From assembly GCA_000967895.1 (NCBI GenBank), contig FO203512.1, positions 3,061,350-3,125,349 on the forward strand: DNA of 64,000 nucleotides. The letters run 5' to 3'. The stretch's first letter is position 1; each line of letters starts with the position of its first letter. The notes beneath the pieces are model-generated. The model was not told where the DNA came from. It searched no databases and saw only the letters and a program-made list of their open reading frames with translations. The position numbers were made by a program, and so were the translations under genes. The DNA comes from Oleispira antarctica RB-8 (GTDB taxonomy: Bacteria > Pseudomonadota > Gammaproteobacteria > Pseudomonadales > Oceanobacteraceae). This document shows, in pieces, positions 27,438-36,769 of this stretch.

Positions 27438-29012
27438 ATGAGTACCAATAACGATAAATACAGTATTGAAAATACTGACTATACCGTCGGACAAGACAAC
27501 GTTCAGAAGTGGGGGTTTGATGTCCACAACCCCGTATTTGGCATCAGCGCAGGTCTGATTTTTCTGTTTTTAATTGCTGTTCTTGTAAGTGATACCGCCG
27601 CTGCTAAAGCCCTACTTGATGGTCTAAAGTGGGACATTATTAAGACATTCGATGCCTTTTTTATGTGGTCTGCCAACTTTTTTGTGGTCTTCTGTCTAGT
27701 ACTAGCAATATCGCCTTGGGGTAAAATTCGCCTTGGTGGGGTTGAAGCCAAAACTGAACACTCGACGATGTCTTGGTTAGCCATGCTATTTTCTGCAGGC
27801 ATGGGGATTGGTCTAATGTTCTGGGGGGTTGCCGAACCCGTTGCCTATTTCACAGGCTATTATGAAACGCCACTAGGCGTCACTGCTAATACACCTGAAG
27901 CCGCAAATATGGCCTTAGGTGCCACCATGTATCACTGGGGTCTGCACCCTTGGGCTATTTATGGTGTAGTTGCCTTATCACTGGCTTTTTTCGCCTATAA
28001 CAAAGGCTTACCGCTTTCCATGCGCTCGGTGTTTTATCCTATTTTAGGAGACCGCACATGGGGCTGGGCTGGACATATCATCGATATTCTTGCCGTACTC
28101 GCAACCTTATTTGGTCTAGCCACATCCCTAGGTCTAGGTGCGCAACAAGCCTCTGCTGGTATTAGTCATGTATTTGGTATTTCCAGTGGGCTTAGCTTAC
28201 AAATTATCGTCATTGTATTTGTGACCTTGCTGGCGGTGATATCGGTTATACGGGGCTTAGAAGGTGGCGTTAAGCTGCTATCAGGCGTCAATATGATCAT
28301 TGCATTGCTACTATTAGTATTTGTCGCTGCGTTAGCATTTGCCGTATCCATGGGAACTATTCCGCAAACGATTATGGCTTATGTACAAAACATTATTCCA
28401 CTATCAAATCCTCATGGCCGTCCAGATGAAGCTTGGCTTCAAGGTTGGACGGTATTTTACTGGGCTTGGTGGATTTCCTGGTCTCCTTTCGTCGGTATGT
28501 TTATCGCACGTATTTCTAAAGGCCGCACGGTTCGTGAGTTTGTAACAGCGGTATTACTGGTACCTACAGCGGTGACCGTTATTTGGATGTCGGTTTATGG
28601 GGGTATCGCCATTGAACAAGTTCAAAATGGTATCGGTGCCTTGGGAACCGAAGGACTCACGTCTGTTCCGTTAGCGATGTTCCAGATGTTTGATGAAATG
28701 GCGCTCGGTTCGATACTGTCCTGTATCGCTATCATTTTAGTATTGGTGTTCTTCATCACCTCATCCGACTCTGGTTCGCTGGTGATCGACAGCATTACCT
28801 CTGGTGGCAAGATTGATGCCCCAATACCTCAGCGTATTTTCTGGGCGTCTATAGAAGGTGCGATTGCCATCGCGTTATTATGGATTGGTGGTACTGAAGC
28901 GATTCAAGCTCTGCAAGCAGGGGCTATTTCAACCGGCCTGCCGTTCACTTTTATATTGTTATTGATGTGTCTTTCGCTATTAATGGGAATGCGTACTGAA
29001 ACAAAAAGATAA
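27438..29012 (+). CDS. BCCT-family betaine/choline/carnitine transporter
   Basis: 524 residues with twelve predicted membrane segments. The glycine-rich segment AGMGIGLMFWGVAEP and FYWAWWISWSPFVG are BCCT hallmarks. It takes up a quaternary-ammonium osmolyte such as glycine betaine or choline with sodium or protons. The long glutamate-rich termini of osmosensing BetP are absent. Start ATG with GGAG about 7 nt upstream. A second BCCT gene of a different type lies at 50250-51956. Exact substrate unknown. Confidence 0.9.
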   Translation: MSTNNDKYSIENTDYTVGQDNVQKWGFDVHNPVFGISAGLIFLFLIAVLVSDTAAAKALLDGLKWDIIKTFDAFFMWSANFFVVFCLVLAISPWGKIRLGGVEAKTEHSTMSWLAMLFSAGMGIGLMFWGVAEPVAYFTGYYETPLGVTANTPEAANMALGATMYHWGLHPWAIYGVVALSLAFFAYNKGLPLSMRSVFYPILGDRTWGWAGHIIDILAVLATLFGLATSLGLGAQQASAGISHVFGISSGLSLQIIVIVFVTLLAVISVIRGLEGGVKLLSGVNMIIALLLLVFVAALAFAVSMGTIPQTIMAYVQNIIPLSNPHGRPDEAWLQGWTVFYWAWWISWSPFVGMFIARISKGRTVREFVTAVLLVPTAVTVIWMSVYGGIAIEQVQNGIGALGTEGLTSVPLAMFQMFDEMALGSILSCIAIILVLVFFITSSDSGSLVIDSITSGGKIDAPIPQRIFWASIEGAIAIALLWIGGTEAIQALQAGAISTGLPFTFILLLMCLSLLMGMRTETKR

Positions 29013-29017
29013 GACTT

Positions 29018-29054
29018 AAAGGGAACGCCTAACTTATGGGCGTTCCCCTTTTTT
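29018..29054 (+). terminator. Rho-independent terminator after the BCCT gene
   Basis: GGGAACGCC (29021-29029) pairs with GGCGTTCCC (29039-29047), 9-bp perfect stem and 9-nt loop, followed by a T-rich tail. It is also in position to end the converging exonuclease transcript. Confidence 0.85.
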
Positions 29055-29146
29055 ACACCGCTTTACTTCTTTTATATTATCCTTATATACCCCGTTTCAT
29101 ATTTCTTTTAACTCTTCATATTTCTTTTTTAACAGTGCTTATAGTG

Positions 29147-29860
29147 CTAACACCAAAGCTTTCTAACAGATGTCTGTGCTAACTTATGCTTTGCTATTTG
29201 AGCTTGAAGTAATTCAGCGGTCGCCAATGCATCAACCAGTGCATTATGATTTTCATAAGAAGGTAAATGATAGCGCTCACGGGCATAGAGCAAGCGCAAA
29301 GAAGGCAGTTGCTTGTTCAATAGCCGCGCCATAAACGATCGATTACGACGCAAGTACTGAACTTCCAGTTCTAGTGTATCGATGACGGGAAACAAGAAAT
29401 CTTTCTGTAACATTTCAATAATGGCGGTGCGTAAAAACTCCCGCTCCATGTAACGGTAATGCACCACAATCTGCTTGCCTTGTAAGCTAGCAATAAGCTC
29501 TGGCAAAACCGAATCTAAGGAAGGCGCTTCAGCTACTTCAGTATGGGTTATGCGGTGAACGACAACCGACTCTGAGGTTAATCGCCGACTACTCACAACC
29601 CAATGCTTAGCCTTAGCTAAGTAAATACGCTGATGATCGAAAGGCACCAAACCAATACTGACGATGTCATCTTTTTGAGCGTTCATACCCGTTGTTTCAA
29701 TATCCAATGAAACAAAGTCTGTCGCATCCATAGATTGCTGAGCATCTAATAGCGGTTGATGATAAAAAGAGTCTAAATAATCAGGCAGCTCATTTTGAAC
29801 CTGACTTGAATAGAATTGATCCCAATCCTTTGGAATTACTTTATAAGGGTGCAATGGCAT
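29147..29860 (-). CDS. DnaQ-like 3'-5' exonuclease (DEDDh)
   Basis: About 237 residues. Exo I is LDIETTG, exo II lies near VVHYRYMEREFL, and exo III is HNALVDAL, a DEDDh pattern like DnaQ or RNase T. The frame can begin at a TTG (29869) that overlaps the upstream gene, but ATG at 29860 has AAGGG about 9 nt upstream and is chosen. It starts 5 bp after the stop of the DUF294 gene. This exonuclease/DUF294 pair is, from memory, common in Pseudomonas-like genomes; its job is unknown. Confidence 0.85.
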   Translation of the reverse strand: MPLHPYKVIPKDWDQFYSSQVQNELPDYLDSFYHQPLLDAQQSMDATDFVSLDIETTGMNAQKDDIVSIGLVPFDHQRIYLAKAKHWVVSSRRLTSESVVVHRITHTEVAEAPSLDSVLPELIASLQGKQIVVHYRYMEREFLRTAIIEMLQKDFLFPVIDTLELEVQYLRRNRSFMARLLNKQLPSLRLLYARERYHLPSYENHNALVDALATAELLQAQIAKHKLAQTSVRKLWC

Positions 29861-29865
29861 ATTTA

Positions 29866-31770
29866 TCAACCCTTCTGATGTGCGGTATAGCGAAACTTCA
29901 GAAATTTTTGCGCACTGCTCAAGACCTGAAAAGCTTCTTTTAGCCCTCGTCGCTCTTTACTCGAGAGCGTTTCGGGCTCTACGGTATTATCAGCTTGCTC
30001 ACCCGCCTCCACAGCGGCAACTTGCTGACGAATACGAATCATTGATAGATATTCTAAAGCGTCCGATAACTCTTCTTTTTTACCATCGGGTAATAAAGAG
30101 GATCCTTTTAAGTCTTCCAGGCGGTCAAAAGAGTTTTGTGACAATGAACCTTCTGCCAAAGCGTGCACGCGAATAACATCAACCATCGGTGCAGTTCCTC
30201 GGCGTTTTAGATTCAAGCTATAGCGCTGGCGACCGTCTTTTTCTAATACAAAGTCTTTAAAGAAACCCAAAGGTGGTGTGCGATTCATGGCGTTACGAGC
30301 CAAAGCCGCGAGAAAGCTGCGATTAGTTTTCGCTTTACCGACAATAAAGCGGGTCAACTGCTCAGCCCATGCGACCTTGCCATCAACACCTTCTAAATCA
30401 AAAAATATCGAGGCATTCAGCAAAGCTTGTGGATCTGGCTTTTCGATCCACTCACTGAATTGCAGCTTCCAATCTTTTAAGGTCAGGCGCCATTTAGGAT
30501 TAGAAGCCATAATGCCGCCGTCACAATAAGTGTATCCACAGGCATTAAGGCCATCGCAAACAAAATCCGATAATTGCTTAAAATAATCACCGTGCTTTGC
30601 TTCGTTATAATCTGCGGATAATATCAATGCATTATCTTGGTCTGTGACCAATAATTGTTCTTCTCGTGCCATCGAACCCAGCGCAAGGAAGCAATATGGG
30701 ACGGGTGGCGCTCCAAACTTTTCTTCCGCTAATGCCAGTAACCGCTGTTTAAACGTGCGCCCAATAACCGACATTGCCCCCCCAATCATACGTGAATTTG
30801 CACCTTCTTTTTGCATTCTAACCATGACAGAAGCTACTTGAGATGACAGCTCGGCCAACCCTTCTACGGTTTCTTGCACCAGAATACCCCGCACCAACAA
30901 AAGGCTACTCTGGGATTCGTATTGCACAATGTCGGTCAGCGCGACAATGCCTGTGACCTTATCATGGCGCACTAATGGTAAGTGATGAACGTTGTGACGC
31001 ATCATCAGTAACTTGGCTTCATACACATAAGCATCGTGAGCAACCGTAATCAGGTCTGTCGACATGACGTCACGCAAAGGAGTTTCAAGCGACAGTCCCG
31101 CCGCTAAAACGCGTACTCGAAAATCACGATCGGTAACAATTCCCAAAGCTAATGAGGCGCCTTCATTAGCGTTAACATCATCACTCGATTCAACTGTAAT
31201 CAGTTGGTCAAAAATAACTACCGACGATACGTTTTGCTCTGTCATTTGTTGAGCACACTCGCGCACCGTGGCGCCTGCCGTTAAATAAACCGGCTCACTT
31301 TGAATGATGTCGCGCACACGCACCGTTGTCATATCATTCTCGTCATCTTGGCTCTGCACTAAATGCTGCAATGTTGAGTGTTCATTGGTCTCAAAATAGT
31401 CACCAAACTCACCAAACAAATCACACATGGCGAGAAACTTCTCAGCTGGTATGCGATAAATCAATGTATCTTCCAGCGCGCGCACCGGATATCGAACATG
31501 GCCATTTAAAAGAATGCCCATTTGGCCAAACACATCGCCAGGTTCAAGACGATTGTGTAACTCACCGGTGCGGCGAAAAACTTCAACCGAGCCAGAACGA
31601 ATCATATATAACGCATCAATAGACGCACCATGATGCAGAATTTGGCTTTGAGCTTGGTAATAACTCACTTCGATCTGCCCGCACAGTGCTGCAATCTCGT
31701 CTGCTGGTAAACTATCAAAGGGTTCGTGCGCACTGACGAAGGCGATGATGTCTTGAATCTCGATTGACAT
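29866..31770 (-). CDS. cNMP-binding / CBS-pair / DUF294 nucleotidyltransferase-like signalling protein
   Basis: About 634 residues. Order: cyclic-nucleotide-binding-like domain (about 1-120), two CBS motifs (about 145-280), DUF294 nucleotidyltransferase domain (GSMAREEQ, then DQDNALI, about 320-450), and the DUF294 substrate-binding C-terminal domain. The GSxxR-E and DxD-like residues of the transferase are visible, resembling GlnD/GlnE-type enzymes. ATG at 31770 has CAGGA 6 nt upstream; the longer frame to 31812 has no such site. A role in second-messenger or protein nucleotidylation is inference. Confidence 0.85.
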   Translation of the reverse strand: MSIEIQDIIAFVSAHEPFDSLPADEIAALCGQIEVSYYQAQSQILHHGASIDALYMIRSGSVEVFRRTGELHNRLEPGDVFGQMGILLNGHVRYPVRALEDTLIYRIPAEKFLAMCDLFGEFGDYFETNEHSTLQHLVQSQDDENDMTTVRVRDIIQSEPVYLTAGATVRECAQQMTEQNVSSVVIFDQLITVESSDDVNANEGASLALGIVTDRDFRVRVLAAGLSLETPLRDVMSTDLITVAHDAYVYEAKLLMMRHNVHHLPLVRHDKVTGIVALTDIVQYESQSSLLLVRGILVQETVEGLAELSSQVASVMVRMQKEGANSRMIGGAMSVIGRTFKQRLLALAEEKFGAPPVPYCFLALGSMAREEQLLVTDQDNALILSADYNEAKHGDYFKQLSDFVCDGLNACGYTYCDGGIMASNPKWRLTLKDWKLQFSEWIEKPDPQALLNASIFFDLEGVDGKVAWAEQLTRFIVGKAKTNRSFLAALARNAMNRTPPLGFFKDFVLEKDGRQRYSLNLKRRGTAPMVDVIRVHALAEGSLSQNSFDRLEDLKGSSLLPDGKKEELSDALEYLSMIRIRQQVAAVEAGEQADNTVEPETLSSKERRGLKEAFQVLSSAQKFLKFRYTAHQKG

Positions 31771-31870
31771 ATTAATCCTGCTTAATGTGATCTGCTCGGT
31801 ATGACAAAACATAATGACCCGTTAAGATCGCCCTGACTACTCTTTAACTTTTTCTTTTTTCAACAGACAT

Positions 31871-31907
31871 AAAAAAACCCAACTCATCACTGAGTTGGGT
31901 TTTTTTT
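31871..31907 (-). terminator. Strong rho-independent terminator after fadD
   Basis: Perfect 10-bp stem ACCCAACTCA / TGAGTTGGGT, TCAC loop, flanked by A and T runs. It lies downstream of fadD on the minus strand. Confidence 0.92.
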
Positions 31908-31950
31908 AAAACAAAAAGCTAAAATACGCTTCAATTTAAGCAATCAATTG

Positions 31951-33672
31951 TTAAGCAGCGCTTGCTTCGCGTTTAGCTTTTTCTTCGTCTTTCAATTCGC
32001 GACGTAAAATCTTACCCACTGGCGTCATTGGTAACTCATCACGGAATTCAATCTGACGTGGCAGCTTGTATCCTGTTAACTTATCTTTGCAGAAAGTCTT
32101 AATATCTTCCGCTGTGAGATTTGCATCCGATGCAACAACATAAAGCTTAACCGCCTCACCCGTCTTTTCATCTGGCACACCAATTACTGCACAGTTTTCA
32201 ACACCAGGATGACCTGCAACAACGTCTTCAACTTCATTTGGATAAACGTTAAAACCTGATACTAAGATCAAATCTTTAATGCGATCTACGATCTTAACAA
32301 AACCATCTTCGTCAATGACCGCAACATCACCTGTGCGTAACCATTCACCATCTGGCGTAAAGCTATCTTTCGTCGCTTCTGGACGATTCCAGTAACCTTT
32401 CATTACCTGCGGACCTTTCACACAAAGCTCACCGCGCTCGCCAACAGCAACTTCATCACCGTTATCATCAATACATTTAAGTGCAGTACCTGGCATCGCC
32501 TGGCCAACCGTACCCATACGTTCAAGACCATTAGCAGGGTTCATCGTTACAGCAGGTGAACATTCTGTTAAACCATACGCTTCAGAAACCCCAGTACCGG
32601 TAAATTCTTTCCAGCGCTTAGCAGTATCTTCAACCAACGCGGTTCCACCTGAAAGGGTTAATTTCATTTCACTGAAATCAAGCTCTTTAAAACGTGGGCT
32701 TGCCATTAGCGATACAAACAAGGTATTTAAACCCACCACACCTGTTAACTTCCAAGGCTTCATAAAACGAATAAACGTTTCAGTATCACGTGGATTAGCA
32801 ATTAATACACTGTGATCACCCAGTTCAAACAAGGCCATTAAGTGAACCGTGAATGAATAAATATGATAAAGCGGTAACGGTGCAACAATAACAGCCTGCC
32901 CATCCCCCTTCATTGGCTTACCATCCTCGTCCACTTGGCCAAGAGCAGAAGCCGCCTGCAACATATTGGCAACCAAGTTACGGTTGGTTAATTCAGCACC
33001 TTTAGCAACGCCCGTAGTACCACCAGTATATTGTAATACGATAGTATCTTGAGGGTTCTTCATGTGGTTTTCTTGGAAGGCTTTACCTTTACCTAGCTTT
33101 AAGCAGCTGCGGAAAGAAACCGCTTCAGGAAGACTATAGGCCGGTACCATCTTTTTGATATGCTTCGCGGCAGCGTTAATTAATACACGCTTAAAGCCTG
33201 GCAACATGTCCGCCAAGCTGGTGACGATAATATGTTTAATGCCCGTTTGATCTTTAACGCCTTGTACAGATTTAGCAAACACATCCATACACAGTAGAGC
33301 TTTAGCACCAGAGTCGTTGAATTGGTGCAGCATTTCACGCTCAGTATACAGAGGGTTAGTATTCACCACTCGTAAACCTGCACGCAATGCGCCATACATA
33401 GCAATAGGATATTGCAGGATGTTTGGCATTTGAATAGCAATTGAATCACCGGGTTTTAAGGTCGTATGATTCTGAAGATAGCTCGCAAACGCAGCACTAT
33501 ACTCGTCAATTTGACGGTAAGTCAGTGTATAACCAATACTGGTAAATGCAGGACGATCCGCATAGCGTTTAAATGAATTTTCGATAACCTCTACGACAGA
33601 ATCATATCTTGATAAATCAATAGTATCCTGAACACCCGGTGCTCGTTTACCGTCCCAAAAAGATGCTTCCAC
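31951..33672 (-). CDS. fadD: Long-chain fatty-acid--CoA ligase
   Basis: 573 residues, an AMP-forming acyl-CoA synthetase. The P-loop-like motif is YTGGTTGVAKGAEL, followed by AYGLTECSP and WLRTGDVAVIDEDGF, then LILVSGFNVYP and the catalytic lysine region GKILRREL. Length matches FadD. It activates imported long-chain fatty acids to acyl-CoA with ATP. The start is GTG with AGGGGG 5 nt upstream. It is divergent from an AraC-type regulator, which is a likely controller of it or of the desaturase (inference). Confidence 0.95.
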   Translation of the reverse strand: MEASFWDGKRAPGVQDTIDLSRYDSVVEVIENSFKRYADRPAFTSIGYTLTYRQIDEYSAAFASYLQNHTTLKPGDSIAIQMPNILQYPIAMYGALRAGLRVVNTNPLYTEREMLHQFNDSGAKALLCMDVFAKSVQGVKDQTGIKHIIVTSLADMLPGFKRVLINAAAKHIKKMVPAYSLPEAVSFRSCLKLGKGKAFQENHMKNPQDTIVLQYTGGTTGVAKGAELTNRNLVANMLQAASALGQVDEDGKPMKGDGQAVIVAPLPLYHIYSFTVHLMALFELGDHSVLIANPRDTETFIRFMKPWKLTGVVGLNTLFVSLMASPRFKELDFSEMKLTLSGGTALVEDTAKRWKEFTGTGVSEAYGLTECSPAVTMNPANGLERMGTVGQAMPGTALKCIDDNGDEVAVGERGELCVKGPQVMKGYWNRPEATKDSFTPDGEWLRTGDVAVIDEDGFVKIVDRIKDLILVSGFNVYPNEVEDVVAGHPGVENCAVIGVPDEKTGEAVKLYVVASDANLTAEDIKTFCKDKLTGYKLPRQIEFRDELPMTPVGKILRRELKDEEKAKREASAA

Positions 33673-33863
33673 ATTAACCCCCTAGCAATACTGGCTATGA
33701 TAATAAGTCACAGGTTCAAAAATATTTTTTTATTTTAATGAACTGAATGTAACTTTGATTGTTTATTATTAATATACGTGTCGACACTATGACGTAATTT
33801 TGGCTTGAATTGAAGTACTATTCATGACAGGATTTCAGTCATATTACGCCAAAGATAATTTAA
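33673..33863. promoter_or_regulatory. Divergent control region fadD / AraC regulator
   Basis: 191 bp between divergent starts. It contains an imperfect inverted pair GACGTAAT (about 33790) and ATTACGCC (about 33843), and a short ATGAC/GTCAT inverted pair inside. These could be operator half-sites of the AraC-type protein. No -35/-10 pair could be picked with confidence. Confidence 0.4.
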
Positions 33864-34880
33864 ATGACTTCGACTTATTCACAGCAACGACCTTTTTTAA
33901 CAACTGATTACTTAGCTCAACTAATCACCCTAATGAAACAGCAAGGTTTTTCTGCTGAACAAGTATTAGCTAATACTCAGTTAAATGAACAGATCATGCA
34001 ACAAAATATCCGCATTTCGCCTATGCAATATCATACGGTTGTCGAAAATGCACTGTCGCTGAGTCAAAATCCTCTATTGGGTATTAAGCATGGCCAAGGC
34101 TTAAATATTGCCAGTCATGGCTTTGTCGGTTTTGCCGCGATGGCATCCGACAACCTAGATCAGGCATTATCACTGGCCATTCGATATGCTCGCACCCGCA
34201 CTTTATTAGCAGACATTCGATTTCACAAAGAAGACGATAGCGCCATTGTGCAAATCAACCGCTTAGCCTCGATGCCAAGTACATTTCCCTTTGTGGTAGA
34301 AAACATCATATCCAGTCTCATTGGAGTGGCACGTTTTTTAATTAATCAACAAGATGAAATGTCTGCCGTCGTTAAATTAAGCTATTCACCACAAGCCCCA
34401 CCGAGTGAATACGAGCGATTATTAGGCGTGCCGGTCTTATTCAATCAACCTCATAATCAAGTATGTTTTCCTGAATACTTACTAGATGCCCAGGTATCTA
34501 CTGCAAATGCAACATCCCGAGGCTTAGCCGAAAGCGAATGCGAGAAATTATTAATCCAACTCGACCAAGGGCAAGATTTAGTTATTCAAGTTCGCTATCA
34601 ACTGGATAAGATGAAAGCTTTTCCAACATTGCCTGTTATGGCTAAAGCCATGAATAGCAGCCCAAGAACAATCAACCGCCAGCTAGCGCAGCTCAATACA
34701 ACTTACCAGCATATTTTAGATGATGTTAGACGTGAAAAGGCCATTGATCTGTTAAGCTATTCCAACATTAATATTGAACAAGTTGCAATGCAATTAGGCT
34801 ATAACGACCCGTCCAACTTTGGCCGAGCATTTCGTCGCTGGCTCGGGAAAAGCCCTAGAGATTTCCGCAAAGATTTATAG
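33864..34880 (+). CDS. AraC-family transcriptional regulator
   Basis: 338 residues with an effector domain (about 10-210) and a C-terminal AraC double helix-turn-helix (about 235-335, VAMQLGYNDPSNFGRAFRRWLGKSP). It is the same layout as the regulator at 18667-19689, but clearly diverged. The position between fadD and a desaturase gene suggests a fatty-acid-responsive regulator. The ligand cannot be read. Confidence 0.9.
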   Translation: MTSTYSQQRPFLTTDYLAQLITLMKQQGFSAEQVLANTQLNEQIMQQNIRISPMQYHTVVENALSLSQNPLLGIKHGQGLNIASHGFVGFAAMASDNLDQALSLAIRYARTRTLLADIRFHKEDDSAIVQINRLASMPSTFPFVVENIISSLIGVARFLINQQDEMSAVVKLSYSPQAPPSEYERLLGVPVLFNQPHNQVCFPEYLLDAQVSTANATSRGLAESECEKLLIQLDQGQDLVIQVRYQLDKMKAFPTLPVMAKAMNSSPRTINRQLAQLNTTYQHILDDVRREKAIDLLSYSNINIEQVAMQLGYNDPSNFGRAFRRWLGKSPRDFRKDL

Positions 34881-35024
34881 AAAAGATATGACAAATGCAT
34901 TATTCAAAGTTTTTTACTCACTGAAGCTAACTATTGAGAATCTCATGTTTACTTCTAGTACTTAATCCGTAGGATGATACTCATAGCTACACTCACAATC
35001 ATAATAAAATAGCACAAATATTCA

Positions 35025-36089
35025 ATGAACAATTTAAGTCACAACAATGCTCAGCGCTCATTACAAACTGCGCTAGGAGAAGCTGTTAATGGGTACTTCC
35101 AACAAAATAATCTTGCGAAAACTGGCAATGCCACACTGTATCGCAAAGCCGTCATTATCTTATTTATTCACATCAGCTCGTATGCCTGTTTCTTTATTTT
35201 ATCTGAGCCTTTTACCTGGTTAGCCTGGGCATTTCATGGTTTTACTACAGCGTTGATTGGTTTTAATATCATGCATGATGGCGCTCACGGTAGCTTCAGT
35301 AAAAATAAAACCCTGAACAATATTACAGCCCATACCTTTAACATGATTGGCAGCAATGCGTTTTACTGGAAGCAAAAACATAACTTAAATCATCATCCTT
35401 ATACCAACGTTGCTGCAGCCGATGAAGACATTGAAGCCTTTGGTCTATTACGCATGAGCCCAGACAAACCACGCTACTGGTTTCATCGCTGGCAACATAT
35501 TTATGTTTGGGCACTGTATCCTTTAACCAGCCTATTTTGGTTTTTTGTATTGGACTTTGTGGCGTACTTTAAACAAAAAATCAGTGAGCAAGAATTTTCA
35601 CAAAAGTACCAAACAAAAGACTCTGTCATCTTCTGGCTGAGTAAAGCCTTTTACATCACTCTTTATTTGCTCACCCCCAGTTATTTCCTAGGCTGGGAAA
35701 CGGTCATTATTGGATTTTTATGCCTACACGCCGTGATGGGGTTTTTATTTGCTGTTGTTTTCCAACTGGCACACGTCGTCGATAAAACAGAATTTCCTCA
35801 ACCCGATAAGCAAGGTAACTTACCGTATGAATGGGCGGCTCATCAGCTGGCCACTACCGCTGACTTTGCGCCTACCAGTAAATTCACCACTTGGTGTGTA
35901 GGCGGCTTAAACTTTCAAGTTGAGCATCATTTATTCCCAAGAGTTAGCCATATTCACTACCCTGAACTGCATAAAATAGTTCGCAATGTCTGCGCCGACA
36001 AAGGGGTACAGCATCGTGAATACTCCAGTGTCTGGAAAGCGCTTGTGGGGCATGTAAATCATTTAAGAAACATGGGGCGTGCTGCCTGA
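35025..36089 (+). CDS. Membrane fatty acid desaturase (QxxHH class)
   Basis: 354 residues with four predicted membrane segments in two pairs and the three histidine boxes HDGAH, HNLNHH and QVEHH. The glutamine in the third box is typical of front-end or acyl-lipid desaturases of the delta-6/linoleoyl-CoA type, but the cytochrome b5 domain of eukaryotic enzymes is missing. It introduces a double bond into an acyl chain with di-iron chemistry and probably a ferredoxin or separate reductase. Regiospecificity cannot be read. It lies downstream of the AraC regulator and may be its target. Confidence 0.9.
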   Translation: MNNLSHNNAQRSLQTALGEAVNGYFQQNNLAKTGNATLYRKAVIILFIHISSYACFFILSEPFTWLAWAFHGFTTALIGFNIMHDGAHGSFSKNKTLNNITAHTFNMIGSNAFYWKQKHNLNHHPYTNVAAADEDIEAFGLLRMSPDKPRYWFHRWQHIYVWALYPLTSLFWFFVLDFVAYFKQKISEQEFSQKYQTKDSVIFWLSKAFYITLYLLTPSYFLGWETVIIGFLCLHAVMGFLFAVVFQLAHVVDKTEFPQPDKQGNLPYEWAAHQLATTADFAPTSKFTTWCVGGLNFQVEHHLFPRVSHIHYPELHKIVRNVCADKGVQHREYSSVWKALVGHVNHLRNMGRAA

Positions 36090-36196
36090 TCATTGTTAGC
36101 GGTTGCTTAGCAGCGCCAAGCAGATTATCTTAGCGCGCCTGCCTGCTTTCACGATGAGAAAGTTCTTCAGCAACACTTAGTATTAGGTAATTATTT

Positions 36197-36703
36197 ATGG
36201 AATATCCGCAATTTTTAGTCATTGATGCCAGCTCTTTCGAGCTAGACGGACATCCCATTGCGATTGCCTGGTCCTTAACGGATGGCACGATTAAGAGCAC
36301 CCTACTTCAACCAGAAGAAAACTGGCACGAGTGGGATGCGGGTTTGGAAGATCTGCATGGCATGACGCAAGAAATTCTAATTCAGTCGGGTGAACCCGTT
36401 TGGGAAGCTGTCAAAGAATTTGAATTTGATTGTGAAAATTCAATTTACCTAGTGCAAGATGCCGAACGCACTATGGAATTACTAGAGCGCATGTACGACG
36501 CTTATGATAAAGAACCTGCTTCAGATTTAATTGGCATTCACGAATGGCATCCAAGCGAGACTGAAGAACGCTACCAGATGATGGAAGACATTCGCAGCGA
36601 CCTAGAACTCAGCCCTTACCGCTGTGAAGACAATGTTCGTTTAATGCTAGAAATGTGGGCTCGCGTGAACGATGCGAAGCATCGCAGCCCAGCGAGCGAC
36701 TAG
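36197..36703 (+). CDS. Exonuclease-fold-like protein with altered first active-site motif
   Basis: 168 residues. The N-terminus (VIDASSFE, then PIAIAWSLTDG, later WHEWDAGLEDLHGMTQE) follows the pattern of DEDD exonuclease-like proteins that I remember, where the first motif is D-x-E-A-S. Here the Glu of that motif is replaced, leaving only IDASS. Downstream exo II/III motifs could not be placed, so the nuclease activity is probably lost. It has a plausible start with TAGG upstream, ordinary codon use, and lies between the desaturase and hda. Function unknown. Confidence 0.6.
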   Translation: MEYPQFLVIDASSFELDGHPIAIAWSLTDGTIKSTLLQPEENWHEWDAGLEDLHGMTQEILIQSGEPVWEAVKEFEFDCENSIYLVQDAERTMELLERMYDAYDKEPASDLIGIHEWHPSETEERYQMMEDIRSDLELSPYRCEDNVRLMLEMWARVNDAKHRSPASD

Positions 36704-36769
36704 CACGAAGTGATAGGCCGGACACGCGCTCTGATCGATACGCGCGCTATAAACCCACGAGCGTGAAAA

